A DNA stretch of 64,000 nt, taken from the NCBI RefSeq assembly GCF_000423045.1, contig NZ_KE383972.1, forward strand, positions 267,670 through 331,669, written 5' to 3'. This document shows, in pieces, positions 27,199-35,777 of the stretch (the first letter of the stretch is position 1; every line of letters begins with the position of its first letter). The notes beneath the pieces were generated by a model. That model was not told the origin of the DNA. It made no database searches and saw only the letters and a program-made list of their open reading frames with translations. Position numbers and translations under genes: made by a program. This DNA comes from Christiangramia portivictoriae DSM 23547 (GTDB lineage Bacteria > Bacteroidota > Bacteroidia > Flavobacteriales > Flavobacteriaceae).

Positions 27199-29843
27199 TG
27201 GAAGAAAACCTTGATGGAGCTCAGGATGAGCAATTTGAAAATAAGGAAGAATTAATAAAGGTAACCGGAATGTACAAAGACTGGTTCCTGGATTATGCAT
27301 CTTATGTAATCCTGGAACGAGCTGTACCGGCGATAGAGGATGGGTTTAAGCCTGTTCAACGCCGTATTATGCATTCCATGAAGGATCTGGACGATGGTCG
27401 TTATAACAAAGTAGCGAATATTGTTGGTCATACCATGCAGTATCACCCTCATGGTGATGCCAGTATTGGAGACGCGATGGTGCAAATTGGCCAGAAAGAT
27501 ATTTTAATTGACACGCAGGGTAACTGGGGAAATATTTTAACAGGTGATCGCGCAGCCGCACCGAGGTATATTGAAGCAAGGCTTTCAAAATTTGCATTGG
27601 AAGTTTTATTTAGTCCGAAGCTTACAGAATGGCAGTTATCGTACGATGGCAGAAAACAGGAACCGGTCAATCTTCCGGTAAAATTTCCAATGCTTCTGGC
27701 TCAGGGAGCTGAAGGAATTGCTGTTGGACTAAGTACAAGATTTCTACCACACAATTTCAATGAACTTATTGATGCCTCGATCAAACATCTTCGAGGGAAA
27801 AGCTTCAAATTATTTCCCGATTTTCCAACCGGAGGCATAGCAGATGTCTCAAATTATAATGATGGAAAAAGAGGAGGTCGAGTACGTATACGTGCACGTA
27901 TCAATCAGCTGGACAAAAATACCCTGGTAATCAACGAAATTCCTTATGGAACCAATACCGGGAGCTTAATAGACTCGATACTCAAAGCGAATGAAAAAGG
28001 TAAGATTAAGATAAAAAAGATTGAGGACAATACTGCAGCTGAAGTAGAGATCCTCATTCATCTGCCAAATAATATTTCGCCAGACAGAACTATAGATGCG
28101 CTTTATGCATTTACTCAGTGTGAAAATTCATTATCACCGCTAGGATGTGTAATTATTGATCACAAGCCTGTATTTTTAGGAGTTTCGGAAGTATTGAGAA
28201 GATCTACAGATCATACGTTGCATCTTCTTAAACGCGAACTTGAAATCAAACTGGATGAACTTCAGGAACAATGGCACTTTGCATCACTGGAGAGAATATT
28301 TATAGAAAACCGGATCTATCGTGATATCGAGGAAGAGGAGACCTGGGAAGGAGTAATAAAAGCTATTGATAGCGGACTTCGTCCATTCACTACACATTTG
28401 AAACGGGAAGTTACGGAAGAGGATATCGTTAGACTTACCGAAATCAGAATTAAAAGAATTTCCAAGTTTGATATAGATAAAGCACAGCAGAAAATCGATG
28501 CGCTTGAAGGTGAGATCGCCGAGGTCAAGCATCATCTTGATAATCTGGTAGACTTTGCCGTAGATTACTTTCAGAAATTAAAGAAAGATTATGGAACAGG
28601 CAAAGAACGAAAAACCGAACTCAGGCTATTCGAAGATATAGAGGCTACCAAAGTTGTCATACGCAATACCAAGCTTTATGTGAACAGAGCAGAGGGTTTT
28701 GTAGGAACCAGTCTTAAAAAGGATGAATACGTAACCGATTGTTCAGACATTGATGATGTCATTTGCTTCACAGCCGATGGAAAGATGATGGTAACAAAAG
28801 TAGATACTAAAACTTTTATCGGAAAGGATATCATACACGTAGCCATATTTAAGAAAAAAGATAAACGTACGATCTATAATATGATCTATCGCGATGGAAA
28901 AGGTGGTAATACTTACGTGAAAAGATTCGCAGTTACCTCAGTGACCAGGGATCGGGAGTATGATCTAACACAGGGTAAAAAGGATAGTAAAGTCTTGTAT
29001 TTCACCGCCAATCCTAATGGAGAAGCTGAAGTAATCACCGTGCTACTTAGACAGGTGGGCAGCATCAGAAAAGTGAAATTCGATGTAGACTTTGCAGATA
29101 TTTCAATTAAAGGTCGAAACGTAAAAGGAAATATTGTCACCAAATATTCTGTAAAACGTATTGAGCTGAAGGAAGAAGGTGTATCTACCTTAAAGCCTAG
29201 AAGAATCTGGTTTGATGAAACGGTCAAACGACTGAATGTAGATGAGCGAGGTGAACTTCTTGGGGAGTTTAAGGGAGAAGACAGGCTGCTAATAGTAACT
29301 CAGGACGGCGTGGCAAAAACTATAAAACCTGAATTAACCACGAGATTTGACGAAGAAATGGTCATCCTAGAAAAATGGGTGGTAAACAAACCAATTTCGG
29401 CAATCTACTGGGAACCTGAAAAGGAGCGCTATTATGTGAAACGTTTTGTTATTGAGCATCCGGATAAGGAAGAGAAATTTATTAGTGAGCATGAAGATTC
29501 TTACCTTGAAATGGTATCAACAGATTATTTCCCGATGGCGGAAATTGTTTATACGAAACCTAAGGGTAAAGAGAGGCGTGAGAATGAACAAATAAATATA
29601 GAAGAGTTTATTTCAGTAAAAGGAATTAAGGCTTTAGGGAATCAACTGACTTCGGAAAAGGTTAACCAGATCAATCTTCTGGATCCCATACCTTATGAAG
29701 GACAAAAGGAGAATGAAGTAACAGAAGAAACTTCAGAAGATTCCGAAGATAATATTACTGCGGAAGCTATTAAAAATGGGACGATCAAAGCTCCGGAAAA
29801 AAAATCTGGAAGCGATGGTCAACCTTCACTATTTGATGAATAA
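27198..29843 (+). CDS. parC: DNA topoisomerase IV subunit A
   Basis: The product is 881 residues. The breakage-reunion domain starts with DYASYVILERAVPAIEDGFKPVQRR and includes HTMQYHPHGDASIGDAMVQIGQ and the active tyrosine in APRYIEARLSKFALE. The C-terminal domain is divergent and ends in an acidic, Lys-rich tail. The equivalent of the quinolone-site Ser80 is Ala here (HPHGD-A-S), while a following Asp is kept. It is the DNA-cutting subunit paired with ParE. Its start overlaps the upstream membrane-protein stop by one base and its stop overlaps mscL by one base. Confidence 0.93.
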   Translation: MEENLDGAQDEQFENKEELIKVTGMYKDWFLDYASYVILERAVPAIEDGFKPVQRRIMHSMKDLDDGRYNKVANIVGHTMQYHPHGDASIGDAMVQIGQKDILIDTQGNWGNILTGDRAAAPRYIEARLSKFALEVLFSPKLTEWQLSYDGRKQEPVNLPVKFPMLLAQGAEGIAVGLSTRFLPHNFNELIDASIKHLRGKSFKLFPDFPTGGIADVSNYNDGKRGGRVRIRARINQLDKNTLVINEIPYGTNTGSLIDSILKANEKGKIKIKKIEDNTAAEVEILIHLPNNISPDRTIDALYAFTQCENSLSPLGCVIIDHKPVFLGVSEVLRRSTDHTLHLLKRELEIKLDELQEQWHFASLERIFIENRIYRDIEEEETWEGVIKAIDSGLRPFTTHLKREVTEEDIVRLTEIRIKRISKFDIDKAQQKIDALEGEIAEVKHHLDNLVDFAVDYFQKLKKDYGTGKERKTELRLFEDIEATKVVIRNTKLYVNRAEGFVGTSLKKDEYVTDCSDIDDVICFTADGKMMVTKVDTKTFIGKDIIHVAIFKKKDKRTIYNMIYRDGKGGNTYVKRFAVTSVTRDREYDLTQGKKDSKVLYFTANPNGEAEVITVLLRQVGSIRKVKFDVDFADISIKGRNVKGNIVTKYSVKRIELKEEGVSTLKPRRIWFDETVKRLNVDERGELLGEFKGEDRLLIVTQDGVAKTIKPELTTRFDEEMVILEKWVVNKPISAIYWEPEKERYYVKRFVIEHPDKEEKFISEHEDSYLEMVSTDYFPMAEIVYTKPKGKERRENEQINIEEFISVKGIKALGNQLTSEKVNQINLLDPIPYEGQKENEVTEETSEDSEDNITAEAIKNGTIKAPEKKSGSDGQPSLFDE

Positions 29844-30289
29844 TGGGATTATTTAAGGAGTTCAAAGAATTTGCCGTAAAAGGCAACATGATCGATATGG
29901 CCGTGGGTATCATTATAGGTACGGCTTTTAATAAGGTTGTGGATGTACTGGTCAAACAGATTATCATGCCACCACTAAGCATGATTACCGATGGCGTAAA
30001 TTATGCCGACAGAAAGATCATTCTAAAGGAAGGAGTAGGAACCGAGGGTGCTGCAGATTACGTCAATGAAGTTTCTATTGGATATGGACTTCTTATAGAA
30101 ACACTGGTGGATTTTTTCGTAATTGGCTTTGTTGTCTTTATTGTGGTGAAATTTATGAATCGTTTTCGTAATAAAGCTCAGGATCCTAAAAACAGTAAAG
30201 TTGTTACTCCGAAGGATATCGAATTGCTATCCAGCCTTAACGATCTTATGGAAGAACAGAATAAATTATTGCGTGAAAAGCAGTCTTAA
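29843..30289 (+). CDS. mscL: Large-conductance mechanosensitive channel
   Basis: The product is 148 residues. The N-terminal helix and first membrane segment follow the MscL pattern (FKEFAVKGNMIDMAVGIIIG, KVVDVLVKQIIMPPLSMI). A second membrane helix (IETLVDFFVIGFVVFIVVKFM) leads to a cytosolic helical bundle ending LMEEQNKLLREKQ. It opens at near-lytic membrane tension and releases solutes on hypo-osmotic shock. The start codon shares a base with the parC stop, making it the last gene of the parE-parC operon, an unusual partner. It converges with a lipoprotein gene with a one-base gap. Confidence 0.96.
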   Translation: MGLFKEFKEFAVKGNMIDMAVGIIIGTAFNKVVDVLVKQIIMPPLSMITDGVNYADRKIILKEGVGTEGAADYVNEVSIGYGLLIETLVDFFVIGFVVFIVVKFMNRFRNKAQDPKNSKVVTPKDIELLSSLNDLMEEQNKLLREKQS

Positions 30290-30290
30290 C

Positions 30291-30671
30291 TTATTCTGAA
30301 ACTTTTATAACTTCTCCACGTGCCTTTTGCGTTTCACCAACCTGCCCGTACTCGAACGTGTACCTATCTTCAGAAGTAGTAAGTATTTTCATGTGAATAG
30401 GCTTCTGCTCAGCCATATTCTTAGGATTCGTATTTTTAAGAATGTACTCGCAAGGATTAATCCATCTTACAGAACTGGTATCTGTTCTACCCTGAAAAAA
30501 TTCGATCTCCAGAGAGTCGTTCCTTACAAAGGTGGATTTCTGTAATTCTCCATTGATATAAGTCTCAAATTCAAAAGTTCCTGTTCTAAAATCCGCGCAA
30601 TTTCTTTTGGCTTCAAAACAAGAGCTTAACATCAGTGATAATACAGCGCTGATTGCAATTATTCTTTTCAT
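30291..30671 (-). CDS. Small conserved lipoprotein
   Basis: The product is 126 residues. The signal peptide ends LSLMLSSC with Cys18 as the lipidation site. The mature part is a short beta-rich domain with CADFRTGTFEF, RWINPCEYILK and YTFEYGQVGETQKARGEVIKV; the internal cysteines could form a disulphide. Relatives I recall are sometimes mislabelled DNA topoisomerase IV because of position near parC; nothing in the sequence supports that. It lies downstream of the XRE regulator on the same strand, with a 30-base gap, so they may be cotranscribed. Function unknown. Confidence 0.65.
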   Translation of the reverse strand: MKRIIAISAVLSLMLSSCFEAKRNCADFRTGTFEFETYINGELQKSTFVRNDSLEIEFFQGRTDTSSVRWINPCEYILKNTNPKNMAEQKPIHMKILTTSEDRYTFEYGQVGETQKARGEVIKVSE

Positions 30672-30701
30672 ACTGCAAGTTACTTCATACCTAAAAGAAA
30701 A

Positions 30702-31121
30702 TCAATTTTCGAAAGCTTCAAAGCTGCCGTCTTCATAAAACAATACGATTCTTTTGATTTTTCTTTGAAGAGATTCCAAGTTTTCAACCGGTATTTTTTT
30801 CTTTTCAGAAGGACTTGTATTCACGGTTGGATATTTTTGTGGAACATCTTCTTTGATGTCCTTCAATATATTTTCCTTCTCTGCCGAGGTTGGTCTGGGA
30901 GGGAAGGTTCCTTTGCCATTCAATAGCCAGTATAGTTCTACTTCAGGAAAATTCTTAACGACTTTCATGACAAAATCCAGACTGGGTTTGTTTCTACCTG
31001 ATAGAATATGCGAAATGGAAGAGCGTCCTACTTCTATTTTATCTGCAAAGGAAGCAGCTGAAAGGTCATAGTATTCCAGCATTTTTTGTAGTCTGTTTCC
31101 AAATTGCTCTGTGTTTACCAT
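30702..31121 (-). CDS. XRE-family HTH transcriptional regulator
   Basis: The product is 139 residues. The N-terminal 65 form a lambda-repressor-like helix-turn-helix (FADKIEVGRSSISHILSGRNKPSLDFV). A polar linker (about 75-115) and a short conserved C-terminal block KRIVLFYEDGSFEAFEN follow. It should bind DNA as a dimer. The intergenic region upstream contains five copies of a TTTACAnnTGTAAA-like palindrome, one overlapping this gene's own promoter-like -7 element, so autoregulation and control of the divergent M14 carboxypeptidase are strongly suggested, though not proven. Confidence 0.87.
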   Translation of the reverse strand: MVNTEQFGNRLQKMLEYYDLSAASFADKIEVGRSSISHILSGRNKPSLDFVMKVVKNFPEVELYWLLNGKGTFPPRPTSAEKENILKDIKEDVPQKYPTVNTSPSEKKKIPVENLESLQRKIKRIVLFYEDGSFEAFEN

Positions 31122-31149
31122 TGTAAATTTTCTTTGCTTTAGCGACTGA

Positions 31150-31161
31150 TTACAAATGTAA
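31150..31161. promoter_or_regulatory. Operator-like palindrome 1 (TTACA-AA-TGTAA), overlapping the xre -7 element
   Basis: The minus-strand reading of 31153-31160 is TACATTTG, a perfect TAnnTTTG -7 element for the XRE gene (start 31121). A protein bound to the palindrome would block it. Confidence 0.55.
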
Positions 31162-31183
31162 ATATAGGCTTATTTTATATAAA

Positions 31184-31197
31184 TACACATCTGTAAA
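31184..31197. promoter_or_regulatory. Operator-like palindrome 2 (degenerate)
   Basis: TACACA-TC-TGTAAA: the right half matches exactly and the left half matches four of six positions of TTTACA. Confidence 0.35.
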
Positions 31198-31327
31198 CTC
31201 GTCATTTAAAATTAAACAAAAGCTTGAAGTTTGACTATATAAAACGTTGAAATGCAATGTTTAAACCTTCAAACAAGATCATTTAGGATATTTTCCAAGC
31301 TGCAAAGAAGTGATCGAACGAAGCCTA

Positions 31328-31341
31328 TTTACAACTGTAAA
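31328..31341. promoter_or_regulatory. Operator-like palindrome 3 (TTTACA-AC-TGTAAA)
   Basis: A perfect inverted repeat of six-base arms with a two-base spacer, 60-74 bases before the M14 peptidase start. Confidence 0.6.
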
Positions 31342-31362
31342 CTAGGAACTCAATTTTTGCGG

Positions 31363-31376
31363 TTTACAAATGTAAA
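31363..31376. promoter_or_regulatory. Operator-like palindrome 4 (TTTACA-AA-TGTAAA)
   Basis: A second perfect copy. Its centre is about 20 bases upstream of the M14 -7 element, where the -33 region would be, so binding there should affect transcription. Confidence 0.62.
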
Positions 31377-31386
31377 TACTTGATTG

Positions 31387-31400
31387 TTTAATTTTGTAAA
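31387..31400. promoter_or_regulatory. Operator-like palindrome 5 (degenerate) overlapping the M14 promoter
   Basis: TTTAAT-TT-TGTAAA with an outer G...C pair. It overlaps the -7 candidate TAATTTTG and ends one base before the start codon. Confidence 0.35.
31389..31396 (+). promoter_or_regulatory. Putative -7 element (TAATTTTG) of the M14 peptidase gene
   Basis: TAATTTTG ends only five bases before the ATG at 31402, so a transcript from it would have almost no leader. Confidence 0.4.
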
Positions 31401-31401
31401 C

Positions 31402-32559
31402 ATGAGAAAGGAAAGAAAAATTTGGCTCAGTAATCAGGAGTATGACAGAATAAAGTATAGAAGAGTGTCAGGTCGATATCTTCATAATGATCAGCTTGAA
31501 GATTTCATTAGTAAGCATTCCAGTCAATTGAATTTTCAAACCATTGGAACTTCAGTAGAACAAAAGAACATTTATGGACTTCAGATTGGCAACGGTAAAA
31601 AACGCGTGCTAATATGGTCGCAGATGCATGGAAACGAATCTACGACGACCAAGGCTGTACTGGATTTCCTGCATTCCGTAGCAATGGAGGGAAATAGCTC
31701 TGATGACAGCTCAGTTCTGGATCATCTCACGCTATACATTATTCCAATATTAAATCCAGATGGAGCGGCATACTATACCAGGGTAAACGCAAATGGTATT
31801 GACTTAAACAGGGACATGCAGGATCTCTCTCAACCAGAAAGTAGAGTATTGATGGATATTTACAGGGAATTCAAGCCTGATTATTGTTTAAATCTTCATG
31901 ATCAAAGAACAATCTTTAGTGCAGGACAATCAAGTCGACCTGCAATCCTTTCCTTTCTCACGCCATCCAGTGATAGCAACCGCACTATTACAGATGCTCG
32001 TAAAAAGAGTATGGCGTTAATTGCCGGTATGGTTCAGGATCTCGAAGATGAACTAGGCGATGGAATAGGCCGGTATGATGACGGTTTCAATATTAATTGC
32101 GCAGGAGATACTTTTCAGGCTCTGCAAACACCAACCATACTTTTTGAAGCGGGACACTACCCCGGGGACTACCGGAGAGATGTGACCAGAAAATATGTAT
32201 ATAAAGCTTTACGCAGTTGTTTATTTCATATCGCTGCCGAGTCCAGTCATTATCATCAGGATTATTTTAAGATCCCTGAGAATGCGAAGCTATTGCGCGA
32301 TATCATTTTAAAAAATGTAGATATCGGTGGAGTTCAAAAGAATGTTTTAATACAGTTCAAAGAAATTTTAGATATCATGGAAATCCGTTTTGTTCCGGTA
32401 ATCGAAAAAATCACTCAGAACGCGAACTTTTATGGACATCATGAAATTGATGCAGAAGGTAGAAAAATTGAATTGCTTAATGGAGCTCCGATTTCCGAAA
32501 ACGTTATAGTTAATAAAATCATCTTAAATGATGAAATTATTGAGCTAAATCCCCAATAA
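31402..32559 (+). CDS. M14-family zinc carboxypeptidase
   Basis: The product is 385 residues from ATG 31402; an upstream in-frame TTG at 31384 lies within the promoter-like element and is rejected. The zinc ligands are His76 and Glu79 (WSQMHGNES) and His166 (NLHDQR); substrate-binding blocks NPDGAAYY and DLNRD are present, and the catalytic Glu249 is in ILFEAGHYPGDY. There is no signal peptide, so it is predicted cytosolic, unlike digestive carboxypeptidases. A role in trimming peptides or cell-wall peptides is possible. It is divergent from the XRE regulator and shares its palindrome-rich intergenic region. An Lrp-type regulator follows. Confidence 0.88.
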   Translation: MRKERKIWLSNQEYDRIKYRRVSGRYLHNDQLEDFISKHSSQLNFQTIGTSVEQKNIYGLQIGNGKKRVLIWSQMHGNESTTTKAVLDFLHSVAMEGNSSDDSSVLDHLTLYIIPILNPDGAAYYTRVNANGIDLNRDMQDLSQPESRVLMDIYREFKPDYCLNLHDQRTIFSAGQSSRPAILSFLTPSSDSNRTITDARKKSMALIAGMVQDLEDELGDGIGRYDDGFNINCAGDTFQALQTPTILFEAGHYPGDYRRDVTRKYVYKALRSCLFHIAAESSHYHQDYFKIPENAKLLRDIILKNVDIGGVQKNVLIQFKEILDIMEIRFVPVIEKITQNANFYGHHEIDAEGRKIELLNGAPISENVIVNKIILNDEIIELNPQ

Positions 32560-32597
32560 ATGTCATTTTAATTAGCAATAATTCAACGATTTTGTAT

Positions 32598-32605
32598 TAA
32601 TTTTG
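32598..32605 (+). promoter_or_regulatory. Putative -7 element (TAATTTTG) of the Lrp-type gene
   Basis: TAATTTTG fits TAnnTTTG and lies 27 bases upstream of the ATG at 32633. Confidence 0.33.
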
Positions 32606-32632
32606 AATTTCATTAAAAAAAGAAAATTCAAG

Positions 32633-33112
32633 ATGGCTAAGTTTAAATTAGACGACACCGACCACCAGATTCTTGATATGTTGATCGAGAACACCAGAAC
32701 ACCCTTTACTGATATCGCAAAAAAACTGTTGATATCTGCCGGAACTGTTCATGTTCGTGTAAAGAAAATGGAAGAAGCTGGAATTATCATAGGTTCATCT
32801 TTAACGCTGGATTACAAAAAACTTGGATATGCTTTTATCGCCTATGTTGGAGTTTTTCTAAAGAACACATCACAAACAAAATTTGTATTGGAAAGAATTA
32901 ATGAAATTCCATTCGTTACTGTTGCTCATGTAACTACAGGTAAATTCAATGTCTTTTGTAAAATTCGAGCCAAAAATACTCAACACGCCAAGGAGATCAT
33001 TTTCCAGCTTGATGACATCGAAGGCGTTTACAGAACCGAAACGATGATCTCTCTGGAAGAAAGCATCAATGATAAAAAACGTTTAATGCATTCCATTTTC
33101 AAAGAGATGTAA
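32633..33112 (+). CDS. Lrp/AsnC-family transcriptional regulator
   Basis: The product is 159 residues from MAKFKLDDTDHQ; an in-frame TTG upstream (32603) is part of the promoter-like element and not preferred. The N-terminal winged-helix domain (about 8-60: DDTDHQILDMLIENTRTPFTDIAKKL) is followed by the Lrp ligand-binding RAM domain (about 66-150). Lrp-type proteins regulate amino-acid metabolism in response to amino acids, but the effector here is unknown. The gene lies 73 bases after the M14 peptidase and is followed by a strong terminator, so it may also be read from the peptidase transcript. Confidence 0.93.
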   Translation: MAKFKLDDTDHQILDMLIENTRTPFTDIAKKLLISAGTVHVRVKKMEEAGIIIGSSLTLDYKKLGYAFIAYVGVFLKNTSQTKFVLERINEIPFVTVAHVTTGKFNVFCKIRAKNTQHAKEIIFQLDDIEGVYRTETMISLEESINDKKRLMHSIFKEM

Positions 33113-33135
33113 TTAATATTAAACTTTTAATAAAG

Positions 33136-33169
33136 ACCCTCTAAGCCTAGCTGTTTAGAGGGTTTTTTT
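33136..33169 (+). terminator. Intrinsic terminator after the Lrp-type gene
   Basis: ACCCTCTAA (33136-33144) pairs with TTAGAGGGT (33155-33163), followed by seven T's. Confidence 0.8.
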
Positions 33170-33203
33170 ATACTTTTAAATCAGTTGAAAAATAAATTTA
33201 ATT

Positions 33204-35777
33204 ATGAATAGAGAACCTCGTTTAGATAGATTTAATGACAATGTGCTGGCAAAATACCAGGTCTACAATAGTATCTTCCTTACCTTACCATATGATGAGA
33301 TAGAAAAGACCGGAGCGCTGTTACCACTTTTTCAGGAACTCTGCGAACGCGGTTTTTCCGAAAATAAGAATCCGTCTGAAATTGTATCACAATTTTTTCA
33401 ACGTTATGGCGAAACACCAACGGAAGATGAACGTAACGATTTGCTTTTTCGTTTCATTCAGTATATAGAACGGCAGGTTGTATTATTCGATGCCATCGAA
33501 GATGCTTCCTTTCCGGTAGTGAACAACATGGACGGCCGTGGTACTTTAAGAAGTGTAAAGGAAGAAGCAGAGGCGAAGCAGAAAACAGAGCAGTTAAAGG
33601 AATACTTGAAGAGATTCAATGTAAGACCTACATTAACAGCGCATCCAACACAATTTTATCCTGGTGCGGTCTTAGGGATTATAACAGATTTGGACAAGGC
33701 AATTCAAAAAAATGACCTTGTTCGCATCAAGCAATTGTTAGCTCAACTTGGTAAGACTCCATTCTTTAATAAAGAAAAACCAACGCCATATGATGAGGCC
33801 GTAAGCCTGATTTGGTATTTTGAAAATGTATTTTATCAAAGTGCGAGTAAAATTCACAATTATATCCAGCAGAATATTTTCGATGGAGAAAATGTGGAAA
33901 ACCAGGTAATAAGTCTTGGATTCTGGCCTGGAGGTGACAGAGATGGAAATCCATTTGTGACTACTGAAATTACATTGCGGGTTGCACGTAGATTACGCCG
34001 TACCATTCTTTTAAACTATTACCGTGATATACGTAAATTGAAAAGAAGACTTACCTTCAGAGAGATCAATGAGATCATGGCAGAAATTGAAAAGGCGCTG
34101 TATGATTCTGCGGTGACAAATTCAGATACCCTTCATATATCTTTAGAGCAATTACTGAATAAGCTCGAAACTGCAAGAAGTATCCTGGTGGACAAGCACC
34201 AGTCATTGTATCTGGAAGAACTGGATGACATGATCAACAAAGTAAAGCTTTTCGGCTTTCATTTTGCCACACTGGATATCAGGCAGGACAGTTCAAAACA
34301 CGAAGAAGTATTTGCAGATCTAATGAAGTTTAAACCAGACCTGGTTCCGGCCAATTTTGAGAGTCTTTCGGAAGAAGAGAAGATTGCTCTAATGACTACG
34401 ACAAATGCCCAGCTAAATCCTGATGAATTTGAAGAGGGAATGACCAGATCAACATTGTCTTCAATTTATGCGATGAAGGAAATTCAGGAAAAGAACGGAG
34501 AGCAGGGAGCGAATCGCTATATTATTAGTAACTGCGGAAGTGTGGAAGGGGTATTGCAGCCCTATTTATACATGAATTTGTGTGGCTGGAATAACCCCAG
34601 CGTAGACGTAATTCCATTATTTGAAACAGTGCCAGATCTAAGGGAGGCACATCACGTTATGGGGACATTATACAGGAATCCGGTGTATAAGGAACATCTT
34701 GAAAGACGTGGGAATAAACAAACGATCATGTTAGGTTTTAGCGATGGAACCAAAGACGGTGGCTATTTAATGGCGAACTGGAGTATTTATAAAGCCAAAG
34801 AAGAACTTACCAGAATATCCAGAGAATATGGAATCAAAGTGGTCTTTTTTGATGGACGTGGTGGACCACCAGCGAGAGGAGGCGGTAAAACTCACCAATT
34901 CTATGCTTCCTTAGGACCAACGATTGAAAATGAAGAAATACATCTAACAGTCCAGGGGCAAACGATTAGCTCTAATTTTGGAACAAAAGACAGTTGTACA
35001 TATAACCTCGAACAACTGCTAAGTTCAGGTGTTTCAAATGAAATATTTAGCGAAGGTAAAAATAAACTGAATGATCAGGATCGCAATACAATGACCGAGC
35101 TGGCTGAAATTAGCTACAAAACGTATACAGATTTCAAACAACATCCTCGATTTATTCCATACCTGGAAAAAATGAGTACGCTCAAATACTATGCGAAAAC
35201 CAATATCGGGAGCCGACCAAGCAAGCGTAATAAATCTGCAGAACTTAATTTATCAGATTTGAGAGCAATTCCATTTGTGGGAAGCTGGAGCCAGCTTAAG
35301 CAAAACGTACCTGGATTTTTTGGAGTAGGAACTGCCATGGAAGAATTAGACAAACAGGGTAGGTTTAACGAAGTACAGGAACTTTATAACAATTCTGAGT
35401 TCTTTAAGACCTTGCTCGAAAATAGTATGATGAGTTTAACGAAATCATTTTTTCCGTTAACGGCTTACATGAAAGAAGATGAAGAGTTTGGAGAATTCTG
35501 GACACTAATTCATGATGAGTTTGAACGTTCCAAAAGAATGCTGTTGAAAGTTACTGGTTATAACAGCTTGATGCAAAATCAGCCAGCAGGTAAGGCGTCT
35601 ATACAGGCGCGTGAACGAATTGTACTGCCATTGCTTACTATTCAGCAGCATGCCTTAAGAATGGTGCAAGAGCTGAGCAAAAACCCGGAAGCTAATCAGG
35701 AGGCGCTTGAAGTTTATGAAAAAATGGTAACACGCTCGTTATATGGCAATATTAACGCTAGCAGAAATTCAGCTTAA
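33204..35777 (+). CDS. ppc: Phosphoenolpyruvate carboxylase
   Basis: The product is 857 residues. The active-site blocks TAHPTQFYPG (about 146), FWPGGDRDGNPFV (about 241) and the glycine-rich loop GRGGPPARGGGK (about 551-562) are present. The loop differs from the common GRGGxxGRGG form, and the C-terminus ends NASRNSA instead of the usual RNTG; both may be lineage features. The enzyme carboxylates PEP to oxaloacetate, replenishing the TCA cycle. The stop overlaps the next gene start by one base (TAATG), so it is cotranscribed with the dinB and yihY genes. Confidence 0.93.
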   Translation: MNREPRLDRFNDNVLAKYQVYNSIFLTLPYDEIEKTGALLPLFQELCERGFSENKNPSEIVSQFFQRYGETPTEDERNDLLFRFIQYIERQVVLFDAIEDASFPVVNNMDGRGTLRSVKEEAEAKQKTEQLKEYLKRFNVRPTLTAHPTQFYPGAVLGIITDLDKAIQKNDLVRIKQLLAQLGKTPFFNKEKPTPYDEAVSLIWYFENVFYQSASKIHNYIQQNIFDGENVENQVISLGFWPGGDRDGNPFVTTEITLRVARRLRRTILLNYYRDIRKLKRRLTFREINEIMAEIEKALYDSAVTNSDTLHISLEQLLNKLETARSILVDKHQSLYLEELDDMINKVKLFGFHFATLDIRQDSSKHEEVFADLMKFKPDLVPANFESLSEEEKIALMTTTNAQLNPDEFEEGMTRSTLSSIYAMKEIQEKNGEQGANRYIISNCGSVEGVLQPYLYMNLCGWNNPSVDVIPLFETVPDLREAHHVMGTLYRNPVYKEHLERRGNKQTIMLGFSDGTKDGGYLMANWSIYKAKEELTRISREYGIKVVFFDGRGGPPARGGGKTHQFYASLGPTIENEEIHLTVQGQTISSNFGTKDSCTYNLEQLLSSGVSNEIFSEGKNKLNDQDRNTMTELAEISYKTYTDFKQHPRFIPYLEKMSTLKYYAKTNIGSRPSKRNKSAELNLSDLRAIPFVGSWSQLKQNVPGFFGVGTAMEELDKQGRFNEVQELYNNSEFFKTLLENSMMSLTKSFFPLTAYMKEDEEFGEFWTLIHDEFERSKRMLLKVTGYNSLMQNQPAGKASIQARERIVLPLLTIQQHALRMVQELSKNPEANQEALEVYEKMVTRSLYGNINASRNSA

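Noticed and set aside
30291-30671. Labelling the small lipoprotein as DNA topoisomerase IV
   Set aside because: It has a lipoprotein signal and a short beta-domain only; the label would come from position near parC, not from sequence.
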